Shown: positions 19,165 through 26,760 of the stretch, piece by piece | How the letters are laid out: the number at the start of each line of letters is the position of its first letter | Position numbering within the stretch: position 1 is the first letter of the stretch | Assembly: GCF_002870965.1 (NCBI RefSeq) | Contig: NZ_PHSO01000003.1 | Coordinates: 1-64,000, forward strand | DNA from: Tsuneonella flava | GTDB taxonomy: Bacteria; Pseudomonadota; Alphaproteobacteria; Sphingomonadales; Sphingomonadaceae | DNA length: 64,000 nt | Reading direction: 5' to 3' | Notes under the pieces: model-generated | Told to the model about the DNA's origin: nothing | Databases searched by the model: none | The model's input: only the letters and a program-made list of their open reading frames with translations | Translations under genes and position numbers: made by a program

Positions 19165-20172
19165 GTGGCCGATAGTCTGACCCCTTCACCGACCGCCGAT
19201 CACGCCAGCGACCGTCGCTGGCTGGCCACCGCCGCCCGGCTGGCGGGGCGCGGCAGACCGCTCAGCCGCCCCAACCCCGCTGTCGGCTGCGTGATCGTGC
19301 GCGATGGCGTCGTGGTTGCCCGTGGCTGGACCCAGCCCGGTGGCCGCCCCCATGCCGAAGCGATGGCGCTGGCGGCTGCGGGGGATGCGACACGGGGCAG
19401 CACGATCTACGTCACACTGGAACCATGCGCCCATATCAGCGTACGCGGCCCCGCCTGTGCCGATCTGCTGGTCGCCGCACATCCGGCGCGGGTCGTGGTC
19501 GGCACACTCGATCCCGATCCGCGCACATCGGGCAAAGGCATGGCCCGCCTGCGCGATGCCGGGATTGCAGCGGACCACGTGCCCTCTGGCGAAGCGGAAG
19601 ACAGCCTGTCCGGATACCTGATGCGCCAGCGCGCCGGGCGGCCGCACGTCACGCTGAAGCTGGCGATGTCGCTCGATGGCTGCATCGCGCTGGCCGATGG
19701 CACATCGCAATGGATCACCGGACCGGCGGCGCGCGCGCATGTCCATGCTCACCGGGCGCAGGCCGATGCCATTCTCGTGGGCGGCGGCACATGGCGCAAT
19801 GATCGCCCCCGGCTGGACGTGCGCCTGCCGGGGATCGAACAGCGCAGCCCGCAACGCTGGATTCTGACCCGTGGCCCCGCGCCAGAGGGTGCGCTGGCGC
19901 TGCCTTCCCCGCAAGATATCGCCGCAATGGCAGGTGTGCAGTATCTCTATGTCGAAGGTGGCGCGCAGACCGCCGCGGCTTTCCTCGCCGCCGATCTGGT
20001 CGACCGTATCGAGCTGTACCGCGCGCCAATCGTCGTGGGCGATGGTTTGCGGGCGGTCGGCGCGGTCGGCCTCACCGATCTGGCCGCTGCCCACGGGCGC
20101 TGGCAATTCGAAGAGAGCTGCCAGCTTGGCAGCGACAGCTACACGGCCTATCGCCGCACACGCAGCAGTTGA
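19165..20172 (+). CDS. ribD: Bifunctional riboflavin deaminase/reductase RibD
   Basis: About 335 residues. The N-terminal cytidine-deaminase-like domain carries the zinc ligands PHAEAMALA and PCAHISVRGPAC; the C-terminal reductase domain includes LKLAMSLDGCIALADGTSQW and YLYVEGGAQTAAAF. It performs two steps of riboflavin synthesis from GTP-derived pyrimidine. The start is GTG 19165; no ATG lies in the right place. The second zinc box has an insertion relative to the common PCxxHGRTPPC, but both Cys remain. ribE follows 10 bp later. Confidence 0.93.
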   Translation: MADSLTPSPTADHASDRRWLATAARLAGRGRPLSRPNPAVGCVIVRDGVVVARGWTQPGGRPHAEAMALAAAGDATRGSTIYVTLEPCAHISVRGPACADLLVAAHPARVVVGTLDPDPRTSGKGMARLRDAGIAADHVPSGEAEDSLSGYLMRQRAGRPHVTLKLAMSLDGCIALADGTSQWITGPAARAHVHAHRAQADAILVGGGTWRNDRPRLDVRLPGIEQRSPQRWILTRGPAPEGALALPSPQDIAAMAGVQYLYVEGGAQTAAAFLAADLVDRIELYRAPIVVGDGLRAVGAVGLTDLAAAHGRWQFEESCQLGSDSYTAYRRTRSS

Positions 20173-20182
20173 GGAAGTTACC

Positions 20183-20800
20183 ATGTTTACCGGGATCGTC
20201 ACCGCCATCGGCACAGTGGAAAGCGTGGAACAGCGCGGCGATCTGCGCCTGCGTATCGCGTGCCCTTGGGATCCGGCGAAGATCGCCATCGGCGCATCGA
20301 TCTCCTGTTCGGGCGTGTGCCTGACAGTCATCGAACGCGGCGGCGAACCGGGCGCGGCATGGTTCGCGGTCGATGTATCGGGCGAAACCGTCGCCTGCAC
20401 CGCCGCGCACAAGTGGAAACAGGGCGCGAAGCTCAACCTCGAACCCGCGCTGAAAGTGGGCGACGAACTGGGCGGTCATATCGTGACCGGCCATGTCGAT
20501 GCCGTGGGCCGCGTGGCGCATTGGGAACCGGAAGGCGATTCGATGCGCGTCACCATCGATGCGCCCCCCGCGCTGGCCCCGTTCATCGCCGCCAAAGGAT
20601 CGATCACGGTCGATGGCGTGTCGCTGACGGTGAATTCGGTGGAGGACCGCCCTGACGGCGCGGTCCATTTCGGCCTCAACATCATCCCCCACACCGCCGA
20701 AGTGACCACTCTGGGCGAACTCAGTCAGGGTTCCGAAGTGAATCTGGAGATCGATACCGTGGCCCGTTATCTGCAAAGGCTGGAAAGCCTGCGCGGGTAA
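20183..20800 (+). CDS. ribE: Riboflavin synthase alpha chain
   Basis: 205 residues starting with the invariant MFTGIV. The two tandem lumazine-binding barrels are visible: residues 1-95 with LGGHIVTGHVDAVG at the end, and 100-200 with GSITVDGVSLTVNSV and FGLNIIPHT. It dismutates dimethyl-ribityllumazine to riboflavin. GAGGAAG precedes the ATG. Only ribD is adjacent; ribBA and ribH are not in the window. Confidence 0.96.
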   Translation: MFTGIVTAIGTVESVEQRGDLRLRIACPWDPAKIAIGASISCSGVCLTVIERGGEPGAAWFAVDVSGETVACTAAHKWKQGAKLNLEPALKVGDELGGHIVTGHVDAVGRVAHWEPEGDSMRVTIDAPPALAPFIAAKGSITVDGVSLTVNSVEDRPDGAVHFGLNIIPHTAEVTTLGELSQGSEVNLEIDTVARYLQRLESLRG

Positions 20801-20831
20801 GGCATCAGGCGACAATACCGCATTAAAGCTT

Positions 20832-20958
20832 CTCGTCATTGCGAAGAGTCGAGGGCGATGCGGCAACTCATGGACGGACGCCCGCGCGCCTCACAACCGC
20901 CGCGGCAATGGCGGGCCTCGGCCCATGGATTGCTTCACCTGCGGTTCGCAATGACGAA
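20832..20958. repeat. Palindromic repeat element, copy 2
   Basis: About 127 bp. Left arm CTCGTCATTGCGAAGAG; right arm CCATGGATTGCTTCACC and TCGCAATGACGA. The centre includes CCTCACAACCGCCGCGG, closely similar to copy 3. It ends about 60 bp before the GIY-YIG gene. Confidence 0.78.
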
Positions 20959-21020
20959 GTGAGGGAGCAACAATCACTTACGGATTCGTCGTTGCGCCTG
21001 TCATAACACCGTCGCAATTC

Positions 21021-21326
21021 GTGCACTTGAAACACCCGATTGCACCCGCCGTCTACATGATCGCCAACCACCGCAACGGCACACTTTACACCGGCGTCAC
21101 CTCCAATCTGGTGAAACGCATCTGGCAACACCGCGAAGGTACCATCGAGGGTTTCACCCAATGTTACGGCTGCAAACGGCTCGTCTGGTTCGAACACCAT
21201 GCGACGATGGAACACGCGATCGCACGGAAGAAACGGATCAAGGCCGGCCCGCGTAAGCGCAAGATCGCTCTGATTGAAACGGCCAATCCCAACTGGCGCG
21301 ACCTGTGGTTCGATATCTGCCGGTGA
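21021..21326 (+). CDS. GIY-YIG endonuclease domain protein
   Basis: 101 residues. The single GIY-YIG domain reads AVYMIANHRNGTLYTGVTS, then the catalytic Arg in NLVKRIWQHREG, and ends with NPNWRDLW, typical of the YhbQ/UPF0213-like group. The start is GTG 21021 or TTG 21027; no ATG is suitable. It lies between two copies of the same palindromic repeat, with no other gene in between. Cellular role unknown; a link to the repeats is inference. Confidence 0.88.
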   Translation: MHLKHPIAPAVYMIANHRNGTLYTGVTSNLVKRIWQHREGTIEGFTQCYGCKRLVWFEHHATMEHAIARKKRIKAGPRKRKIALIETANPNWRDLWFDICR

Positions 21327-21395
21327 TCGTGCTGCACGGATGACGCCATTGGGTGGTCGCCATGGTGAAGGGGAGAACAGGATGCCTCCCCACCC

Positions 21396-21521
21396 CTCGT
21401 CATTGCGAGAAGCCGCAGGCGACGTTGCAATCCATCGCCAAACGTCCGCCGCCCTCACAACCGCCATGATGACATCAGACCCCAGTCCACGGATTGCATC
21501 ACCAGCGGCCCGCAATGACGG
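21396..21521. repeat. Palindromic repeat element, copy 3
   Basis: About 126 bp. Left arm CTCGTCATTGCGAGAAGC with GTTGCAATCCAT, centre CCTCACAACCGCCATG, right arm ACGGATTGCATCACC and CGCAATGACGG. The remaining sequence to 21821 carries no convincing gene. Confidence 0.75.
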
Positions 21522-21821
21522 ACCAGGCGCGGCACCGTCCTCGCAGCACCCCGCCGCTTTCCTACACGCGCGGGTGGTGCGACAATCGCCGCCCGCTCTT
21601 TCTCAATGTGCAAGCTACCACGGTTCACCGCGCGCTGTTCGTAATGCAGAGGCCGAAAGTCACACACGACTGCGACTCTGCCTAAAGCAAAGTCCACACC
21701 CGACACGCGCGAAAACGCCCGCTCACCCTCGGGGCAGGCAGCGAAAGTCACAGCTTTCAAAACTGCAAGGAGCGGTCCACCGATATGTGGACTTCGCCCC
21801 CCCGCAATGAGGCCCCGGCGA

Positions 21822-23000
21822 TCAGACGGAAACGGCGGCCACTGCGTCGATGAACTTGTCGATGTTGCCCATGGTCAGGCCCGCCACGTTGATGCGACCG
21901 GAACCGGCCATGTAAATGGCGTGCTCGCTCCGCAGCGTGGCGATCTGATCCTTGCTCAGCGGCAGCATGGAGAACAGGCCGTTCTGAATGCCGAGCGGGG
22001 TCATATCGACCGCACCCGCCGTTCCGGCAGCGGCCAGCCGGTCGCGCACCTGACGCATCCGGGCGCGCATGGTGTCGAGTTCGTCCAGCCACATCGTAGT
22101 GAGCACGGGATCGGTCAGGATCAGGCGCACCGCCGCACCGCCGTGATCGGGCGGCATCGACCAGTTGGCGCGCGCCAGCGAAGCGGCGTTTGACATGATC
22201 GCATCGAGCTGACCCGGCTCCTTCGCCATAACGTAGAACGCGCCCACGCGATCGCGATAGAGGCCAAAGTTCTTGTCGCAGCTATAGGCGATCAGCGCTT
22301 CGGGCACCGATGCCAGCACCTTACGCAGGCCATAGGCATCCTCTTCCATCCCGTGGCCGAGGCCCTGATAGGCGACATCGATGATCGGCAAGGCCTTGCT
22401 GGTGGCCAGCGCGGCGGCAATCGCATCCCACTGTTCGGGGGTGTAATCGATCCCGGTGGGGTTGTGGCAACACCCGTGCAGCAGGATCGCGTCACCCTCT
22501 TCCGCATTGCCAATCGCGGCCAGCGCGGCATCGACATTGGCGGTGCCATCGTCGTTGTCATGATCGAATGCGACCATGTCGAGCGGCAGGTCGGCCAGGA
22601 TCTGCGCGTGGTTGGGCCAGCTTGGTGTGCCCATGAACACCCGGCGAATGCCCGCTGCCCTGGCCAGTGCCACGGCAAGGCGCACCGCGCCGGTGCCGCC
22701 GGGCGTCTGCATCCCCTGAATGCGCCCGCCCATCGACGGGTCTTCAGCGCCGAAGATGTAAGGCATCAGCGCCTCGACGAAACCCATGTCCCCTTCGGGG
22801 CCGAGGTACGCCTTCGAATCCTGCTCATCCACCAGCTTGCGTTCGGCGGCCTTGATCGCAGCGAACACAGGGGTATCCCCCTGCCCGGTGCGATAGACCC
22901 CGACCCCCAGATCGACCTTGTCGGGCCGCGGATCGGCAGCATAGAGCTTGATAAGCGCGAGCAGCGCATCGGGCGATTGAGCTTGGAGACGGTCTAGCAT
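21822..23000 (-). CDS. Aromatic/aspartate aminotransferase (class I, PLP)
   Basis: About 392 residues. Fold-type I hallmarks are VDLGVGVYRTGQGDTPVF at the N-terminus, the LLHGCCHNPTGIDYT segment (PLP-contacting NPTG), and the PLP lysine in AYSCDKNFGLYRDRVGA, followed by the C-terminal phosphate-binding Arg region SGRINVAGL. Enzymes of this TyrB/AspC group transaminate aspartate and aromatic amino acids. Start ATG 23000 has GGGGA about 10 nt upstream; ATG 23015 is an alternative. Confidence 0.92.
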   Translation of the reverse strand: MLDRLQAQSPDALLALIKLYAADPRPDKVDLGVGVYRTGQGDTPVFAAIKAAERKLVDEQDSKAYLGPEGDMGFVEALMPYIFGAEDPSMGGRIQGMQTPGGTGAVRLAVALARAAGIRRVFMGTPSWPNHAQILADLPLDMVAFDHDNDDGTANVDAALAAIGNAEEGDAILLHGCCHNPTGIDYTPEQWDAIAAALATSKALPIIDVAYQGLGHGMEEDAYGLRKVLASVPEALIAYSCDKNFGLYRDRVGAFYVMAKEPGQLDAIMSNAASLARANWSMPPDHGGAAVRLILTDPVLTTMWLDELDTMRARMRQVRDRLAAAGTAGAVDMTPLGIQNGLFSMLPLSKDQIATLRSEHAIYMAGSGRINVAGLTMGNIDKFIDAVAAVSV

Positions 23001-23091
23001 GACGTTCGTCCCCATACTCCATGCAGATGGGGCCGCAACAGCAAACCCGTCGCGGCCCCATGCAGGCGATGCAGATTTTCTTGAGGTATGC

Positions 23092-23913
23092 CTAGAACGG
23101 CAACCAGCGCTGCTTGTGGGAGAACTTCATATACCCGGCGTTGACCCCCAGCCGCAGCCCGGCACCGACGCGAATCGGGATGATGACGACATCGCCCCAG
23201 CGCATATACGAAGCCGTCAGCCCGCCCACGACATAGGCCTGCCCCTCTGCCGCGGGGAAGCGTTTGAACAGGTCTTCGGTATCGTAGAGGTTATAGACCA
23301 GAATGAAGGTGTTGCCGGCATTGGCCCCGGCATCGAACCCGATCGACGGGCCGGTCCAGTACACCGGTTGTTTGCCCTCGACCTTGTGGAACAGCGTTCC
23401 CGAACCATAGCGCGCGCCGATCACGAACGCCCCGCTCGCCTCGCGCCCGACGATATAGGCATTGGGTTCGCCCTGCTTGGCAAGGATGTTCTGGATCATC
23501 CGCGCCAGCCCTTCGGCCCCCTTGCCGAACACGCCCTCTGCCGCGCCGATCAGGTCGTCCTGCTTGTAAGTCGTGCCTTGCGCGGATGCGGTGCCGGGTT
23601 CGGCTGCCGCCTGCCCTGCGGCAGTCGATGGATCGGGCGACGTGACCACTGGGTCGGCCCAGCTTGGCGCAACCTCGGGATTGGTGCTGTTCGCGACGCT
23701 GCTATCCGCCGGGGCCGGGGCCGGGGCCGGCGCGGTCGTCGGCGTTTGCGCGTTATAGGGTGTCGGTTCGCCCGGCTGTTCGAGATCGGCATCGACCGCA
23801 TTGTTCGGGTCAATGGTTTCAATCGATTGCGCCATGACCGGCGTTGCCGCGATCGCGGCACCCGCCGCCACGGCGATCCATGCGCGGCGCAGCGCTTTGA
23901 GAGTGCGGCTCAT
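23092..23913 (-). CDS. eipA: EipA-type envelope integrity protein (DUF1134)
   Basis: 273 residues. A signal peptide (AGAAIAATPVMAQS) is followed by a low-complexity Pro/Ala/Thr linker (about 30-115) and a C-terminal DUF1134 domain: NAYIVGREASGAFVIGARYG, VYWTGPSIGFDAG and VGAGLRLGVNAGYMKFS. In Brucella EipA is a periplasmic beta-barrel protein required for envelope integrity. The linker is longer than I would expect for the family. GGAGGGAC precedes the ATG. Confidence 0.85.
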   Translation of the reverse strand: MSRTLKALRRAWIAVAAGAAIAATPVMAQSIETIDPNNAVDADLEQPGEPTPYNAQTPTTAPAPAPAPADSSVANSTNPEVAPSWADPVVTSPDPSTAAGQAAAEPGTASAQGTTYKQDDLIGAAEGVFGKGAEGLARMIQNILAKQGEPNAYIVGREASGAFVIGARYGSGTLFHKVEGKQPVYWTGPSIGFDAGANAGNTFILVYNLYDTEDLFKRFPAAEGQAYVVGGLTASYMRWGDVVIIPIRVGAGLRLGVNAGYMKFSHKQRWLPF

Positions 23914-24138
23914 GCTGTCCCTCCGTCCGGCCCGGCCCCTGTGGCCGGTGCAGCAAATATCCAGTTCGCAACAGAGTCCTTCGCGGCTGAAGCGACAATG
24001 AACCGGCGACGAATCGAATCGCTTTTGCGGCGAACCGAGTCCAGCCGCTCTCTACATCGCACTCTGCCGCATGGGGCACCCGATCCGCGCTGCAAGTCAT
24101 TGTAGCACAACGCAGGCAAAAACGATGCAACGTGCCCC

Positions 24139-24167
24139 TTGCCGCCCCCCGCCCCCCTCGCTATAGG
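24139..24167 (+). promoter_or_regulatory. Probable promoter of tRNA-Ser
   Basis: TTGCCG (24139-24144) and TATAGG (24162-24167) are spaced by 17 nt of nearly pure C, and the -10 ends about 23 nt before the tRNA 5' end. Confidence 0.5.
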
Positions 24168-24190
24168 CCGCCGCTCGCTAGCTGCGATCC

Positions 24191-24282
24191 GGAGACGTGG
24201 GTGAGTGGCTGAAACCAGCTCCCTGCTAAGGAGCCATACCTCTATCGGGGTATCGAGGGTTCGAATCCCTCCGTCTCCGCCA
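24191..24282 (+). tRNA. tRNA-Ser (anticodon GCU)
   Basis: Acceptor arm GGAGACG pairs with CGTCTCC; discriminator G and an encoded CCA follow (24280-24282). The anticodon loop CTGCTAA gives GCU, reading AGC/AGU. A long variable arm (CATACCTCTATCGGGGTATCG) is typical of class II tRNA-Ser, and the T-loop reads GGTTCGAATCC. Its 3' tail is repeated in part at 39423, so it is probably the integration site of the element to its right. Confidence 0.97.
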
Positions 24283-24474
24283 CCTTTCGTTGAAATCAAC
24301 GAATTAACAGCCAAATCCGAAGACTTACCCCTTCCTTTCCCTCATAGGATTTGGGCACGATCCAATGGCCGATCGGTTCGATTTGATCGCTTGGCGGCGC
24401 TTGCTTGTTGGCGACTGCGGATTGGTTCGTTGTTGAGACTAGCCTGATCGAAGTCTTCGGATACATATAGCCGC

Positions 24475-25626
24475 ATGTATGTGAATCTCGAAAATCAACT
24501 CCCTGACAACGTCCTTCGAATTGTCGTCGATACGGAAGGCCCTGTTCGGGCCGAAAACGCTGTCGAATGGGCGCTAAGTATTGTTCGCTATCTTCAGTCG
24601 ATCCGAGTTGGCGACGGCGAACCCGATATCGAAGTTCGTCACCTTGGATACGGTTCAACGGCTCTTGAACTTGTGTTCCTAGGTGCCGCCGCATTCGCTG
24701 GCGTAGGAATGTTCGCTTTGGAATTGAAGAAGTCTCTTGAAGCGGGCGACGTTCAGACTGCCCAAGTTACCCGTAATTTTGCCGAAAATTTCGGCGGTCA
24801 GACCGTAACGATAATCTGTGCCGATCGCGAACCGATAACAGTTCAAATCGCGGATATGCCCGGTCAACCGACCGAAGCGACTGGCAGAGCGTCGGGCAGT
24901 TCGAGCGCTCTAGGATATGGGGGAGACCCGATCGGAGGGGATTCCGCTTCGCCGGTCGTCAACGATGACGAAGACACCTTCGAAGCTTCAGGCCGAATCG
25001 TCACAACGCACGGCGGACGCTTCGCTGTTTTCCGCACCGGCCAATCGGAATATGTCGTTTCCTCGCCCCTCGATTTGATCGATCGCGTGCCGATCGGCGA
25101 AGATATCGTTGTAACGGCTTCGCATCCGAATGGAGACGCGAGCCATATCGAAATCAGCGATTGGCGAATGGCGAGCGACGATCACATTGATTGGGAGAAC
25201 GAAGAAGGTTTGCCGGGCATTCAAGTTGAAAAGCTAAATGCGATCGAACAACGTAACCAATGGAAGGGGTTTGGAACGTCCGATGATTGGGAAGGTGAAA
25301 CCGACTATCGAACGAAGATTCCCGAAATTAAGGGCGAATATCCAAGCCCCGATAGTTTGACGCCCCCGCTTAGCAGCGAAGCGAGGGTCATTGATGCAGC
25401 GGACGCGCATCTGCATCCATTCGTCAAACTCGCCGGGCACTTTGGAACCGCATCAAACGCCGTTCTCTATTTCGGAACTGACAAGCTTTATGGCCCCGTA
25501 GCGAACCCCGATGATTATTGGGAAGTCGAAGGACCGGTATTCGCGAAGATTAAGATCGAAAGCGCGGCATCGGAGAACAAGGTCGTGCTTCACATCGAAA
25601 GCATAGAACCGATAGATTCGTTATAG
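24475..25626 (+). CDS. Unknown protein with one membrane helix
   Basis: 383 residues, not recognised. Residues 1-60 look like a small alpha/beta unit (NVLRIVVDTEGPVRAENAV, then IEVRHLGYGST), followed by one hydrophobic helix ELVFLGAAAFAGVGMFALEL (about 64-83), another strand region (GGQTVTIICADREPITVQI), and a long acidic soluble C-terminus that may hold two beta-rich domains. The layout is loosely reminiscent of small effector-associated domains in bacterial conflict systems, but that is weak. Base composition is visibly lower in GC than neighbours. It is the first gene after the tRNA and stands alone with its own terminator. Confidence 0.7.
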   Translation: MYVNLENQLPDNVLRIVVDTEGPVRAENAVEWALSIVRYLQSIRVGDGEPDIEVRHLGYGSTALELVFLGAAAFAGVGMFALELKKSLEAGDVQTAQVTRNFAENFGGQTVTIICADREPITVQIADMPGQPTEATGRASGSSSALGYGGDPIGGDSASPVVNDDEDTFEASGRIVTTHGGRFAVFRTGQSEYVVSSPLDLIDRVPIGEDIVVTASHPNGDASHIEISDWRMASDDHIDWENEEGLPGIQVEKLNAIEQRNQWKGFGTSDDWEGETDYRTKIPEIKGEYPSPDSLTPPLSSEARVIDAADAHLHPFVKLAGHFGTASNAVLYFGTDKLYGPVANPDDYWEVEGPVFAKIKIESAASENKVVLHIESIEPIDSL

Positions 25627-25638
25627 CCCACAGAGCTA

Positions 25639-25674
25639 TGCCCCGACCTATCAACCCGAAAATAGGCCGGGGCA
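25639..25674 (+). terminator. Hairpin terminator after the unknown gene
   Basis: TGCCCCGACCTA pairs with TAGGCCGGGGCA (one mismatch) around a 12-nt loop, starting 13 nt after the stop codon. No T-run follows. Confidence 0.6.
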
Positions 25675-25748
25675 CGCACCGCCGTAGGGCTGTAAGGAAG
25701 GAAGAACTACGGCGGCAGGCACAGAGCAACGTCGATCGGACTTGCGGA

Positions 25749-26078
25749 CTAGATTTCGACGCGGCTCTTTGCCTTTTCCGCGATCGCGTTGTTGAACCAT
25801 GATGAACGAATGCTCTTCGTCACCTTCGGGTATTTCGCGGCGAGTTCGCGCATGGCAACGGCGTCGTCGATCTTACGCATGGCGTCGGGCTGGTGCATCC
25901 GATAGCCGGCTTCAAGAAGCCGATCGCGAACGTCGCTCGCCAGCCCCATGATGTAGGGCTTCGAATGCTGAAGCACGATTACGATTTCAGGGTCGTTTTG
26001 CATTTCGGCGCGGATACGCTGAAGCTCGTCTTTCGCCTTCGCCGTCTCGCCAATCCATTTGCCGATTTCGAGTTGGAT
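25749..26078 (-). pseudogene. Gene remnant truncated by an IS3 fragment
   Basis: The minus-strand frame remains open from 25749 up to the junction at about 26078, reading LIQLEIGKWIGETAKAKDEL and then IVIVLQHSKPYIMGLASDV to a natural stop. The first internal ATG is at 26003. The sequence looks like real coding DNA (a helical, charged C-terminus) but I cannot name it. The point where it stops making sense is where the transposase sequence begins on the other strand, so its 5' end was most likely removed by the insertion. Confidence 0.5.
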
Positions 26079-26336
26079 AAGCCCACCGACAATGCGTTCA
26101 TCGAAGCGTTCAACAGCAAGCTACGGAGCGAATGCCTGAACGCGCACTGGTTCCTGTCGCTGCAAGATGCTTGCGAAAAGCTGGAGGCGTGGCGTAGACA
26201 CTACAACGAAGAGCGACCGCACAGCGCGATCGGGACTATCCCTCCGATCTTGCTGGCAAACTCAGCCGGTGCCACCAGCCCATCGGATCTGAGCGAGGCG
26301 GAAAACTCCAGGCCCGAGTGGTCCAAGGTTGGGTAG
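26079..26336 (+). pseudogene. IS3-family transposase OrfB, C-terminal fragment
   Basis: The frame reads KPTDNAFIEAFNSKLRSECL, then ALNHWF-type sequence as NAHWFLSLQDACEKLEAWRR and HYNEERPHSAIG, the end of the rve integrase core of IS407/IS3-type OrfB, including the last catalytic Glu (AFIEAF). About 86 residues remain out of roughly 270, and OrfA is absent. The frame continues upstream into unrelated DNA, giving a chimeric ORF from 25893. The right end of the IS is probably near 26393 (GGGGGTCACGTCA). Confidence 0.82.
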
Positions 26337-26589
26337 CAGTGCAACAACCGCCCGGCTCTAATCCCAGATGGGGGAAAGCTGGGGGTCACGTCATGACGTT
26401 CCGCTCGCACCGAATTCCCCCCGGCCGTCGCCGCGTCAGTCCGCACGGTCAAGTACTTACCACCGGACTGGATTATGAAGGTCTGGAGCACAGCTTCAGG
26501 CGGCGGGCCGCGTGGTGGGTATCCCATGCCGCGCGCCGCGTTCAAACAGGGTCACGCGTGAACTGGAACCATCACTGGGGCGAGAACCG

Positions 26590-26724
26590 ATGCGCCGGAC
26601 TCGAAAAGCCTACCTCGCGATCGAGATTGTGCTTTTCGCGGCACTGGTTGCGTTCATGTCCTTTGGTGCGGTTTACGCGCTTGCCGGCGTGGTATCGAAG
26701 GCGTGGCATTGGGTGATGGGCTGA
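26590..26724 (+). CDS. Possible small membrane protein
   Basis: 44 residues: a basic start MRRTRKAYLAIE and one membrane helix (IVLFAALVAFMSFGAVYALA). There is no clear ribosome site and no recognised family. It lies in the 424-bp gap between the IS remnant and a TonB receptor gene that otherwise contains nothing I can support. Confidence 0.25.
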   Translation: MRRTRKAYLAIEIVLFAALVAFMSFGAVYALAGVVSKAWHWVMG

Positions 26725-26760
26725 ACACGCGGAGTCTGTGATGCAGCGCTGTGCGTTGAG

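Noticed and set aside
23704-23745. GGGGCC tandem stretch as a regulatory repeat
   Set aside because: It is the coding sequence of the Pro/Ala linker in the EipA-like protein, not an independent element.
26201-26545. 114-residue minus-strand frame over the IS remnant
   Set aside because: It runs antisense through transposase sequence and intergenic DNA without protein-like features.
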